DNA of 64,000 bases from Stenotrophomonas sp. SAU14A_NAIMI4_8 (GCF_003086695.1 NZ_CP025999.1:4168344-4232343); one strand, 5' to 3'; positions 16,201 through 23,501 are shown, numbered from the stretch's first letter. Numbers and translations are program-made. The notes: a model not told the origin generated them from the sequence alone.

Positions 16201-17734
16201 GCTCACCTCTCCGAGCACCAAAGTAAGCTAAGTTTCTCGCGAGGGCAGTCCTTTCATATATGCCTTGAAGATAAACTCCACCGCGCGCTTCGGGGTTGTC
16301 ATTGCTCCCTCCCCGGAGTACTCGAAGAAGCTCTTCCGCCCAGATTGAGTCAAGGCCACTTAACCTATCAAATGTTATATCCAGCGAACGCTTGCCAATA
16401 AATTTTCTTATGGTAACGGCGGCGCGATGAAGCGCCCGCTCTCGCGCTATGGGAGGAAGCTCGGTCCAGCTTCCATCTTGAATGACCGAACTATCTTTTC
16501 CTCCAACTGATCCCGCCACAAGGATGCCTTCTGCGGGGAGGTCATAGGTATTCAGCCAATTTTTGGCACCCGCAGTATCGTTTACTCCGAGCAGACACGA
16601 GTCAGGATCTTTGCCAAATTCTGGCAAATTCTTCCACGGCGCGCCAATCCACCTGAGATCTGTACCGATTAGTCCGAGCAGATCCCTCGCCAGGCGATCC
16701 GAACCGTCGAATCCAGCGGGATCGTTGTCGAGGAATATAGCAATAGTGAGACTAGTCGCCTTGCCAGGCGATGCACTGACGAGGGCGGCCAGCTGCTGAA
16801 ACTGCCCTTCGCCAAGACTTGTTCCCATTAGAGCAACTGCTTTCTGACCAAGGGCCTCGAGACGCAACGCGTCCAGGAACCCCTCGACAAGATACAGCGT
16901 TGATGGCTGGCCGTTCTTTAGCTCTTCTACAACCTTCGGAAATGCAGATTCTGCATTAAAGAGATAATTAGATTTCTTGAACCCCGGGGTGAGCATATAC
17001 TTTGCCACAGCGCCATCCGGGCTATCTGCAAGTAGCCTCCCGGCAAACCCGACGATCTTTGACCCTTGCCGATCTGATCCGTACACGGGAATGACTACAC
17101 GCCCATCCCTGAAGTAATCCTGATACTGCTCGCCGAGCTTCAACTTTAATTGTGCTGCAAATGCGCTTGGTCGCAGGCGGCGAATAAGCCCCAGCTCTAG
17201 CAGCCCGTCAAGGAGCTCTATCCGCTCACCAAGTGGCAGTTTTTGAAGCGCCGGAACCAGGACCGGCGCACCTACTAATCGCAATCCTTTCTCTTTAAGA
17301 AAATCATGATCGAATCCGCGACTAGAACACCAATTTCGAAATCTTGCAGCGTCGTGGCCAGCCTCAAATTGCCTCAGAGCGAAGTCTAGTGCCGATAATT
17401 TCCGCACCTGTCTTTCGCGGCCCTGTGAATCTCCGCGCGCCGGCTGAATGCCGAAATTTCGTGCAAGCCAATCTACACTTTCTGAGAAATCGTATCCATT
17501 TACCTCTTTCACAAGGTCAATGGCGTTGCCGTGCGCCCCACATGAGAAGCAGTGGAAGTGCGCAGGCGCCCCCTTTTCCGGGGGATAAATGTTGAGTGAT
17601 GGTCGAGAGTCTTGATGGAACGGGCACAGGGCACGCAGTTGGTGACCGCGCCGCTCAGCCTTCATGCCAAGACGACTGATGACTTCTTCAAGCGGGACCT
17701 TCATCAAAAGGTCGCCTATGTCGTACCAAGCCAC
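10214..17734 (-). CDS. Giant fusion: DnaG-like primase, reverse transcriptase, nitrilase
   Basis: About 2,506 residues from a GTG start at 17734, preceded by a GGGGG-rich ribosome site. Residues 30-95 form a CHC2 zinc finger (C37-H40-C62-C65) as in bacterial primases. Residues 211-235 (VVIPVYGSDRQ...GFAGRLL) and 279-345 match the DnaG core and TOPRIM fold, with Glu284 in LVEGFLDAL and the acidic pair in FLDNDPAG (D336, D338). Residues 695-870 are a reverse transcriptase: LRLDAKRYYDN (D701), GIPQGPVISAYIG, and YARYVDDIVIF (D834/D835). Residues ~870-1930 are unassigned. Residues ~1931-2330 are a C-N hydrolase (nitrilase) with LVLPE (E2027), RGKKYRS (K2102) and ELICSEL (C2169). RT-nitrilase fusions are known as DRT type 1 anti-phage proteins; a primase head on such a protein is unusual. 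Codon use is A/T-richer than its neighbours, suggesting transfer. The domain calls are strong; the defence role is inference. Confidence 0.9.
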   Translation of the reverse strand: MAWYDIGDLLMKVPLEEVISRLGMKAERRGHQLRALCPFHQDSRPSLNIYPPEKGAPAHFHCFSCGAHGNAIDLVKEVNGYDFSESVDWLARNFGIQPARGDSQGRERQVRKLSALDFALRQFEAGHDAARFRNWCSSRGFDHDFLKEKGLRLVGAPVLVPALQKLPLGERIELLDGLLELGLIRRLRPSAFAAQLKLKLGEQYQDYFRDGRVVIPVYGSDRQGSKIVGFAGRLLADSPDGAVAKYMLTPGFKKSNYLFNAESAFPKVVEELKNGQPSTLYLVEGFLDALRLEALGQKAVALMGTSLGEGQFQQLAALVSASPGKATSLTIAIFLDNDPAGFDGSDRLARDLLGLIGTDLRWIGAPWKNLPEFGKDPDSCLLGVNDTAGAKNWLNTYDLPAEGILVAGSVGGKDSSVIQDGSWTELPPIARERALHRAAVTIRKFIGKRSLDITFDRLSGLDSIWAEELLRVLRGGSNDNPEARGGVYLQGIYERTALARNLAYFGARRGELPCDEEAWLTLGGNARLFDQIAVDRLQSLMRGSDSHWVQVAPFDAVNLPRKLSADETILEDPRRKVMPHPADLHVQQIVLNELLTQRHDRLNAAGRTFSSSIPAVRWYSSRGEVVVTGPFEALSEPNVHAGEPPTLSFGYQIDMDVLEGDKTPSDQGMFRPFGECWRDFMGSLSQQCHAIGSQVHVLRLDAKRYYDNVQRYVVRDRLLTPLFDELNSSGIPLGFSEMFGLDVGDVKDAYAGAFERLLMGFLFGFASRSPKRDGDVDRSSEAIGIPQGPVISAYIGTIALFPVDNCARQFIRRTSKPSEDGIYRPTAGYARYVDDIVIFADSEQALGEMREALQAEAALSSISLIHKGDRVRAGSPHAVMQQLNEGRGLAGSVPGWEPPLVGDGEAGWGMAQDMPDVDRQCALKMLRHPDLITNPSGVRAQVEAAMNAQDLRPSDLGLCARWLWWQVAQEWDGVTSQASRDVWERFWKLWDSVCQDHEWSSGFRKRGYQWLYAIEGLDRLLDPNPWVENGQALLEVPKNRALRKALGEVVCRPDFFTDVSAVENRSHLLRRSRLIATKARRLVGTDSPRPPIDAHRADSVTSVEWLCIAAEALNSAGGASADGVWDPLNELRGRAKESTSFSAGLNLADGVRSLLTSEEAACAESGAADVLGLAIDFVLNSAPRRSGLEVLERFPHLLSGVDGSAGIVLIPHLPIADERTSSLYALEKSDVDGQRDILVFTAPPMQKSSREFVGVVFHEHREVESTWSSIDFRRVDSPAKLLGIERSTGAVPWSAIGSGDLALLGRPIEVATVLFDALYAIHVEKGAAEGTVYVPFKPQLVQYASERGRGLHLLADPMPRELLGINAWFHDQDGRARTISVPKAHADVWRVGWTVADVLGLAMGLAGEVGVREEVLPADFSEAPSPHEVADLIEGYVLRQQLRKLQGFYISEAQVDVSEYGNSRGYLPRTVKRTLDVLRKYPIAQDLSAQVRYVIATEAETRAMALRLSRRSESSLRSQLHLIFPEAISRLPLWVLQGLDLAVVDVEQRGKRPELLLMTSLYKAMQGDDRHRSQADTTETEAWLRTALALSVATSGLRGSVAALWGLTQSSRSQMKEHLYLPSDWSAPDGLRADPQADYAAIRKWLSDSDWVALGRASPWHWMLAMVGLLDSNFPSVLENSALVRTFGILSKWTYGGAVPADSPMSLEQGVWPFDGLETVDDETCDALVEAVSAAVHGIDLLLDIQVVRVEHGKFSRDPHSDEFTDASGVGWQMAKAQYTSVGPGDVERVVRNRQRLSAWTESRVKSTGELIAVHWLGSKLGSWISVDRVNDTRNTEGSEVKPTDFDRWPASSARVAKYPDSAAAESTVDPESPAPVGETYRLSQDAMFESTKSVEGLSHLRQRQKISLSRRRRAEPGDVVSVARASSHFRVALLQLRSQDSYSHPLAEVGIDGIPLGQGARDELISLLGNSEFMAVRAAATPGGEHLWNQEMALISWSEHRRRAVLTEALQACHSLGVELLVLPEVSVRKDTIEWMKRELTLHYPGLSILAGTYRNFSSTVESEHLKEITTLLWRPENSLVTQLGLDARSPTIEMSRGKKYRSVAAHELFRPHLGKLAPLFSDEGVLDAISDLRSGSESWRGSDIKGLVNALVNDSPKLRYCMELICSELFLLTSPANRRPLEQELEKMLALFSEDPKQASNEVTDDLLAVGDLLTFAHGRRERRSVLIVPAHTSRSNDYWHAGQASVLASGTATVFCNAVFDGANGESCFIGIDSVTRSKSQVGVVKLLTPYHGWQKGILQADGQGPLSGKDQALVVVDIDPVHVVSGKPRPQLLPEPMALVAYMPIVEVADSKRSIGGLARALVAPEESGAQISESDRETLIKKIEGLLQSANFLSRVTCDRDGFASAYQQLLGAQHEGVSDAEYRRLVENFSKSFGDPDSLCERFNAWRRDRHQQPGLKASSSGSEPAWVDFLVADLTCNGQLARINVPAWSDIGGGRGEQY

Positions 17735-18018
17735 TCCGCCCCCTACCTATTCAGTTATCTTTAGCAGAGCTTAGCAGCTTGTCTACTCTCTTTACTGGCG
17801 GAGATGCAGGGGAACTTAGTAGCCATCGGAGCGGGCATCGAAGGCGCGCGAGTGCCTCCATGGAAGCAAGCAACTTACATGCAAACTTCCTTGTCGCATT
17901 TGGCATCATCGGTGTGATGTAGGAGCGACACTTCCGTATTCGCTTACGGAGTGCATTTACACCTCCGCGCAAGGGCTATCGGCCATGGCACCGTGTGCGA
18001 CAATGCCAAAAGCGTCTC
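17735..18018. promoter_or_regulatory. Intergenic upstream region of the giant gene
   Basis: About 280 bp upstream of the minus-strand giant gene, without a credible protein. It contains a hairpin TCCGTA-ttcgct-TACGGA (17933-17950), a smaller CATCA/TGATG inverted repeat around 17904-17919, and a direct TTAGCAG repeat near 17761-17776. It should hold the promoter of the giant gene. An RNA partner, as used by several defence-associated reverse transcriptases, is possible but not demonstrated. Confidence 0.4.
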
Positions 18019-18316
18019 TGGTGTTGGCGTCATCGACCCCAACCCCTTGTCATTCCAAACAACATCAGGCATCTCTGGTACCGCCACCGACAACGGGTGG
18101 CCGGGCGTCGAAAACCCGTGGTGTTTGGATGTTGTTTACGCTTGTCAGCCGGCACCACCCAGCGTGGTGCCGGCTGGCAATCCGTCTGCCGGCTATGGCG
18201 GGCGGTGCGTGGGGGTCTTGTACCCGCCGGTATTGTCCAAACACCCGGTTTTCGAGCCACGCATCGTCCGCCACCTTCATCGGTGGCGGCTTCTGCCTGC
18301 TTGCACGGAGCCTGCC
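18019..18316 (+). promoter_or_regulatory. Highly structured leader RNA with alternative pairings
   Basis: Three strong plus-strand structures precede the small gene at 18317. The first is a 13-bp hairpin, CAGCCGGCACCAC (18146-18158) with GTGGTGCCGGCTG (18164-18176). The second is an 8-bp hairpin, CCGCCACC (18268-18275) with GGTGGCGG (18282-18289). The third is a long-range pairing of CGAAAACCC...GTGTTTGGA (about 18109-18129) with TCCAAACACCCGGTTTTCG (about 18235-18254). A competing pairing, AAACAACATC (18058-18067) with GATGTTGTTT (18128-18137), shares bases with the third. Mutually exclusive helices ahead of a ribosome site (GGAG, 18307-18310) suggest an attenuator or antisense-type control RNA. 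Confidence 0.55.
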
Positions 18317-18664
18317 ATGACCACACCGCACTGCCCTCCCCCGCGCCCCATCCAGGAAGCGGCCGAACCCGCCCCGGACCCCACCAGCCTGCTGGCCATC
18401 CTGCGCAGCGTGGACGGCGGCGTTGCCGCTGACGGCCAGCCGTGGCCGGAACGCCACCCGCTGCGCAGCCGGCAGATCGCCCTGTGCGACGCCGACTGCG
18501 CCCTGGCCGGGCAGCGCGTGGTGCAACAACTGCTGTTGGCCGCCGAGCGCGCACGCCAGAACGGAGATCCTGACCAATACGTGGGCGACCGCGTGATGGA
18601 AGGTCTGGCGATGGCAGCGCTGGCGTTGAACAGCTTCATCCAGGAGCGGGTGCGGCCGCAATGA
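18317..18664 (+). CDS. Small hypothetical protein with DUF3077/DUF6124-like layout
   Basis: The frame is open far upstream, but the ATG at 18317 with GGAG 7 nt before it is the best start, giving 115 residues. The N-terminus is Pro-rich and the rest helical: SLLAILRSVDGG, then ALAGQRVVQQLLLAAERA and MEGLAMAALALNSFIQERV. The layout (disordered head, two C-terminal helices) recalls small DUF3077/DUF6124 proteins of pseudomonads and xanthomonads, but this is a resemblance only. Its stop overlaps the ATG of the next gene (ATGA at 18661-18664), so the two are translationally coupled. Confidence 0.55.
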   Translation: MTTPHCPPPRPIQEAAEPAPDPTSLLAILRSVDGGVAADGQPWPERHPLRSRQIALCDADCALAGQRVVQQLLLAAERARQNGDPDQYVGDRVMEGLAMAALALNSFIQERVRPQ

Positions 18665-19233
18665 GGACGCGCCTGCTTGCTGCGGTGGCCGCGTGCGGCG
18701 TGGTGGCGGCCACGGTGTGGTGGCAGTGGCCCGCGCCGCCCGAGGACCAGGTGCACGCCTACACCACCTTGCAGGATTTCGATTACTCGCTGCTGGAAGG
18801 CGATGCACGCGGCCTGGCCACGGCGAAGGGCCGGCAGGGGTTCGACTTCCATACCGAGGATGGTGACGCTGCGGCTTTCCAGGTGCGCTGCAGGGGCGTG
18901 GTGGTGATGGATGTGCAGAATGCCCCGCCGCTGGTGCTGATCCGCATGCCCGCCGATGCGCTGTGGCGGGCACCGGATATCGCTCAGCTGCATCGGCGTT
19001 TCCAACGATGGCTGGGGATTGCGCCGGGTGATGTGGTGGGGGCTGTCGAGCCGTCGTGGGTGCAGGCGCGGATTCTGCGTATGCAGCGAGGGGTGCCGGA
19101 TGATGCGCGGTGTGTGTTTGGGGTGGATGTCGGCGCTTCGGGGTCAGAGCCCTTTTCTGCGAAAAGGGATCTGACCCCGGGTGGCGCCCCGGCTGGCGAG
19201 CGCGGCCAGGCGGCGGCTGACCAGGCCGTATAA
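18661..19233 (+). CDS. Hypothetical protein with N-terminal membrane anchor
   Basis: The 190-residue product starts MRTRLLAAVAACGVVAATVWWQW, a single hydrophobic segment that would anchor or export it, followed by a periplasmic-type domain (VHAYTTLQDFDYSLLEGDARG, then PLVLIRMPADALWRAPDIAQLHRRFQRWLG). No family is recognised. The last ~35 codons run into a GGGGTCAGAGCCC-type palindromic repeat (from 19138), so the native C-terminus was probably shorter. It is coupled to the preceding small gene through an ATGA overlap. Confidence 0.5.
   Translation: MRTRLLAAVAACGVVAATVWWQWPAPPEDQVHAYTTLQDFDYSLLEGDARGLATAKGRQGFDFHTEDGDAAAFQVRCRGVVVMDVQNAPPLVLIRMPADALWRAPDIAQLHRRFQRWLGIAPGDVVGAVEPSWVQARILRMQRGVPDDARCVFGVDVGASGSEPFSAKRDLTPGGAPAGERGQAAADQAV
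19138..19181. repeat. Palindromic repeat, GGGGTCAGAGCCC/GGGATCTGACCCC type
   Basis: One copy of a dispersed hairpin-forming element in which GGGTCAGAGCCC pairs with GGGATCTGACCC. Further copies lie near 19588-19627, 19694-19734, 19794-19832, 22430-22470, 22573-22612 and 34133-34170. This copy supplies the 3' codons of two convergent genes. Confidence 0.85.
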
Positions 19234-19551
19234 GTCCTGCAGTTCTGCGGCGCGTTCGGCGGTCATGTTGCTGCCGAACAGCACGCGGCCCAGGGCGTTG
19301 GCGTGGCTGTCGTGGGGGTGGCGCTGGCGGGCGCGGTAGACCTGCTGGAACACCAGCCAGGCCAGGCGCAGGCCGCCGCCGGGCAAGGGCCGCACCAGGC
19401 GCTCGTAGGCCTGCCAGAACTGGTATTCGGTCTGCAGATCGACCTGCGGGGCCGCATAAGGCACCGGACGCGGGCGTCCGTGGGCGCGCGGGCGGGTGGG
19501 TAGGAACACGGGGTCGGGCTGGGCCATGCGGACAGCATGCGCCGGCAACAT
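19144..19551 (-). CDS. Hypothetical protein, C-terminus inside a repeat
   Basis: From the ATG at 19551 (AAGGTT ribosome-like site) this is 135 residues; an ATG at 19527 (MAQPDPVFLP) is an alternative. The core (LQTEYQFWQAYERLVRPLPGGGLRLAWLVFQQVYRARQ, then LFGSNMTAERAAELQDLYGLVSRRLAAL) is helical and charged, without a known family. The frame further upstream passes through repeats and is discounted. The last residues (GQIPFRRKGL) are encoded by the palindromic repeat at 19138-19181, shared in antisense with the converging gene 18661-19233. Confidence 0.5.
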   Translation of the reverse strand: MLPAHAVRMAQPDPVFLPTRPRAHGRPRPVPYAAPQVDLQTEYQFWQAYERLVRPLPGGGLRLAWLVFQQVYRARQRHPHDSHANALGRVLFGSNMTAERAAELQDLYGLVSRRLAALASRGATRGQIPFRRKGL

Positions 19552-19585
19552 TGTGGGAACCTTGCGTAGCTGCGCCCGATCGCTT

Positions 19586-19835
19586 GAGGGGTCGGATCCC
19601 TTTGCGGAGCAAAGGGCTCTGACCCCGGTCGACCCCGGTTGCGAAGAGCATCCACGCATGGCGTGGATCTACCGCCCGCGATTCGACGCGTGAGGGGTCG
19701 GATCCCTTTGCGGAGCAAAGGGCTCTGACCCCGGTTGCGAAGAGCATCCACGCATGGCGTGGATCTACTGCCCGCGATTCGACGCTTGGGGGGGGCAGAG
19801 CCCTCCGCGTTCGCGGAGGGATCTGACCCCGTCTG
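19586..19835. repeat. Cluster of GGGGTCAGA-type and ATCCACGCATGG-type repeats
   Basis: Three copies of the GGGGTC(A/G)GATCCC...GGGCTCTGACCCC hairpin (near 19588-19627, 19694-19734 and 19794-19832) alternate with two copies of ATCCACGCATGGCGTGGAT followed by CTAC (about 19650-19672 and 19747-19769). The spacing suggests a local duplication of a ~106-bp unit. Confidence 0.8.
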
Positions 19836-19836
19836 C

Positions 19837-22151
19837 TCAGAACGCGATGGCGGTGCTGAACATCACCTGCCGGGGGGCGCTGCGCTGCAGGGTCTGGTAA
19901 TCGCCCGAGAACGACGAGCCGGCGATGGTGGCGGTGCCGATGTTGTTGCGGTTGAACAGGTTGCTGATGTCCACGCGCAGTTCCAGACCGGGCAGCACGC
20001 TGCCCTGCCCCAGCGTGTAGGCGGCATAGGTGTTCACCTGCCAGAACGTGGGCACGCGGATATCGTTTTCGTACGTGAAAGGCTGGCGCAGGTACGAGGT
20101 GCTGGTGGCACCCACGCGCCAGTCACCAAAGTGCGCGGACAGATCGCTTACCAGCGATACCTGCGGGTAACCAGGCTGCGCGTTGCCCTTGATCGGGTAC
20201 ACGGTATCGCCCACTACGAAATCGCTGTCGTAGTACGAACGGGCCACGGCCACGCCCTGGTAGAACTGCAGGTGGTCGCCCAGATCGGCGGTGATGCCCA
20301 GGTTCGCCCCGATCACGTGCATCTTCGGCATCAGCCGCACGGTGTTGATCTGCGCGAACTGGGTGCCGACGGCCGCAGACAGCAGGCGGTTGCGGATATC
20401 GCTGTAGAACACATCGCCGGTGAGCGTGAGCCGCTCGAAGCGATGGGTGGCGCCCACGGTCAGGTTCCAGTTCTTTTCCGGCCGCAGGCTGCCAGCAATG
20501 CGGTCGAATTCTTCCTGGTCGGTCACGGTCCATGCCGAGGCGGCGTAGCCGATGTTGCCGCGCTGGGCCACGCGGTAGCCGTTCATGCCGCTGGCCAGAT
20601 CGATGAACGCGTCGGTTGCTGCGCTGGGGCTCCAGAACAGCGAGACATGCGGCAGGAAGTTGCTCTTGGCGCGCAGCGCGCCGTACACCGGGCGGTCCGG
20701 GGCGTCACCCAGGCCACCGCCTTCGGTGCGGAAATCCACCGCCTTGAATCCCACGCCCAGCCTCAAGGTGTCGCGCAGCGCGATGTCATCGTGCAGATAG
20801 AGCTGCCGCGAACGGGTGACCCAGCGCGAGGCGTTGTCGGTCTGGAACGCGGGGCCGTACACATCGAACGGGCCGGTCGCCTTCAGCGGTGCGCCCTGCC
20901 CCAGCAGCGGCTGCTGGTACCAGTCGGTGCGGGCCGCGGCCTTGCTCTTTTCCTGCCAGACGCCGGCGGTGAACGTGTGTGCGCCGGCTTCGAGCTGCAG
21001 ATTGGCCATGCCCCCCAGGCGGTTCACGCGCGGGGTCTGTACCTGCTCGGAGAACGGCGCGCCGTTGGGGGAAGGCACGGTGGGGTCGGTCAGGGTGGCC
21101 TGGGTATGGCTGTTGGCGTTGTACAGCTGCACGTTGCCGCTGAGTGCCGGGGTGATCTGGAAACGGTGGTTGATGGACGCGATGCGGTCGCGGGTGATCT
21201 GGCCGGTGTCGTAGGGAATCAGTTCGGACAGTTCGCCGCAGGTATAGGCGCCGCAGGATGCTTCCGCGTTTTCCGGCGAGGCCACGTGGTATGCCCAGGC
21301 GTAATCCGGGTAGAAGCTGTCGGCCTTCCAGCCCAGCTTGCGGATCATGTCGAAGGAAATGTTGTTGTAGCCCCAGACCTTGGCCCTGCTGTCTGACACG
21401 AACAGGGTGACGTCACCCCAGGCCACGTCCTGCTGTGCCTTCAGATTGCCGCGCAGGAAATCCTGCGTGCCGGCGCCCTGGTACTTGTCGGCCGACACAC
21501 GCTGCAGGTCCACAGCTTGGGGCCGTGTTCACCCAGTTGCCCGCTCTGCGCGGAAACCGTGGTAACGAAGGTGCGGTTGCTGCCCACGCCCTGCTTCACC
21601 CGCAGGCTGGGGCTGTCCTGCAGATCGCGCAGGCGGTATTCCAGGCTGCCGCCGTTGGCGCTGCTGGAAAACACGTGCACCGGCGCACCACCCGGGCTGA
21701 CGGTGATGGCACCGATGCCATCGGGCACGCCTACGTTCACCACGCTCGTACCGGTCAGCGAGAGGAAGCCGCTGTCGTTCAATGGCACGCCTTCGAAGGT
21801 GATGCCCATTTCATTCATGCGGAAGCCACGCACGAACAGGCTGGTGGCGGAAATATCCAGACCCAGGCCGTCGGTGGCGGTGTAGCTGGCACCGGGCACC
21901 TGCTTGAGCATGGCCAGGCCGTTGTTGCCGGTCACCATGGCATCGAGGTCGGTGGCGTTGATGATGTAGCGGTTGGGGCCGACCACCTGCGTGGGTGCAG
22001 TGGCGGCGCCGCGGGGCGTGGCGATCACCTGCAGAGCATTGAGGGTGACCGGGGTGTCGTGGGTGGTGTCGTGGGCTTCGATGGCACGGGCCGACGAAGC
22101 AATGGACAGGGCGATGGCGAGCGCAAGGCGCTGCGTGGGTGGCGTGTTCAT
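19837..22151 (-). pseudogene. TonB-dependent receptor broken by a frameshift
   Basis: Two adjacent frames make up one receptor of about 770 residues. The 5' part starts near 22151 (MNTPPTQRLALAIALSIASSARA signal peptide) and includes the plug (LQVIATPRGAATAPTQVVG, LFVRGFRMNEMGITFEGVPLNDSG). It reads SGQLGEHGPKLW and then leaves frame at about 21510-21520. The 3' part resumes DLQRVSADKYQGAGTQDFLRG and ends at the outer-membrane terminus STAIAF. Plug plus barrel together are full length, so a single-base indel is the only visible lesion. It could be a true mutation or an assembly error. The receptor resembles FecA-like siderophore receptors; the substrate is unknown. Confidence 0.8.
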
Positions 22152-22178
22152 GGGCGAATCCAGCTGCGTTGGGAACAT

Positions 22179-22658
22179 GGCGCAGGCGCACGCCCAGCAC
22201 GGTGCGGCGCGATGAGCGGCGACCTGACTGGCGGTGCGGTTGCGTTTGGGAGTTCAGGCGCTGTGCGCGCCTGTCAGCTGCAGAGAAGGACGATCATCTG
22301 CGGCGGGGTTCAAGGGCGTGATTTCGACGTGCGAAATTCTTGCATCGGTGGCCCGCGGTTGCCATCGCGCCGTGGTACAGCGGCGATATACGCGGGGATA
22401 GCCGCGTGGTTGGTGGCGACGCGTAAAGGGGTCGGATCCCTTTGCGGAGCAAAGGGCTCTGACCCCGGTTGCGAAGGGCATCCACGCATGGCGTGGATCT
22501 ACTGCCGGCCCCGCGATCTGGTAGATGCCAACCTTGGTTGGCATGCTTTTAGGTACCGGGAACATTGCCCGTGGGGTCAGAGCCCTTCCTGCGGAAGGGA
22601 TCTGACCCCGGGCCATGTGCCAACCAAGGTTGGCACCTACCAGAGCCGGGGCGCGTGG
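22179..22658. other. Intergenic region rich in repeats
   Basis: No gene is supported. It contains two GGGGTCAGA-type hairpins (about 22430-22470 and 22573-22612), an ATCCACGCATGG palindrome (22480-22502), GTAGATGCCAACCTTGGTTGGCAT (listed in two parts: GTAGATGCCAACC, GGTTGGCAT; 22521-22544) and a GTGCCAACC/GGTTGGCAC palindrome (22617-22640). The 22179-22400 part shows nothing recognisable; it should carry the promoter of the frameshifted receptor. Confidence 0.6.
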
Positions 22659-23501
22659 TTACTGCAGCACGAAGCGCTCGATCGCGCGGGCCACGCCTTC
22701 GTCGGTGTTCGGTGCGGTTTCAAAACGCGCCACCGCCTTCACTGCGTCGATGGCGTTGCCCATGGCCACGCTGGTGCCGGCGAACTGCAGCATGGTCAGG
22801 TCGTTTTCCTGATCGCCAATGGCCATCACGTTGGCGCGGTCGATGCCCAGGTGTTCGGCCAGGCGCTGCAGGCTGGGCCCCTTGCCAGCGCGGTGGTCGA
22901 ACACTTCCAGGAAGAACGGTGCGCTCTTCAACACGGCGAAGCGTTCGGTCAGTTCGGCCGGCAGGCGGGTAATGGCTGCATCCAGCACGTCGGGTTCGTC
23001 GATCATCATCAGTTTGATGAAGGACATTGACGGCTCCATGTCCTGCACGCGGCGGTACGACAGCGGCACGTGGGACAGGTGCGAATCGATGACGGTGTAG
23101 CGGCTGATGTCCTGGTTGGTGGTGTACAGCCGCTGGCCGTCCAGCGCCTGGAAATGCACGCCCAGCTGCCGCGAAACCTGTTCGCAGTACACGAAGTCAT
23201 CGAAGCTGAGCGGGAACTCCACCACTGTTTCGCGCGTGCCGATGCGCTGCACCAGGCCGCCGTTGCAGGCAATGCAGTAATCGTCATTGCCGGTGATGCC
23301 CAGTTCCTGCAGGAACGGCGCCAGCCCGGACACCGGGCGGCCGCTGGTCAGCACGATATGCACGCCCAGCGCGCGCGCCTGTGCAATGGCCTGCTTGGCG
23401 CGCGCGGTCAGCTTGTGCGCCGGGTCCAGCAGGGTGCCATCCATATCGATGGCGACCAGTTGGATGGTCGATTGCCTGCGGCCCATGTCCATCAGTTTCA
23501 T
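22659..23501 (-). CDS. yidA: HAD-superfamily Cof-type sugar phosphatase (YidA-like)
   Basis: About 280 residues. The HAD motif I is AIDMDGTLLDP with the nucleophilic Asp. Motif II is VLTSGRP, a conserved Lys is near GKGPSLQRLAEHLG, and motif IV is AIGDQENDLTML. The C2-type cap between them is typical of YidA/Cof phosphatases, which dephosphorylate sugar phosphates and related metabolites. The start is uncertain: ATGs at 23522, 23501 and 23486 are all in frame, and alignment with E. coli YidA favours a short N-terminus. The gene stands alone, downstream of repeats and divergent from exoD. Confidence 0.85.
   Translation of the reverse strand: MKLMDMGRRQSTIQLVAIDMDGTLLDPAHKLTARAKQAIAQARALGVHIVLTSGRPVSGLAPFLQELGITGNDDYCIACNGGLVQRIGTRETVVEFPLSFDDFVYCEQVSRQLGVHFQALDGQRLYTTNQDISRYTVIDSHLSHVPLSYRRVQDMEPSMSFIKLMMIDEPDVLDAAITRLPAELTERFAVLKSAPFFLEVFDHRAGKGPSLQRLAEHLGIDRANVMAIGDQENDLTMLQFAGTSVAMGNAIDAVKAVARFETAPNTDEGVARAIERFVLQ

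Noticed and set aside
17751..17972. A 73-codon minus-strand frame just upstream of the giant gene.
   Set aside because: It needs a TTG start, has no in-frame ATG near the beginning, a basic low-information product and hairpins in the DNA; more likely untranslated leader or RNA.
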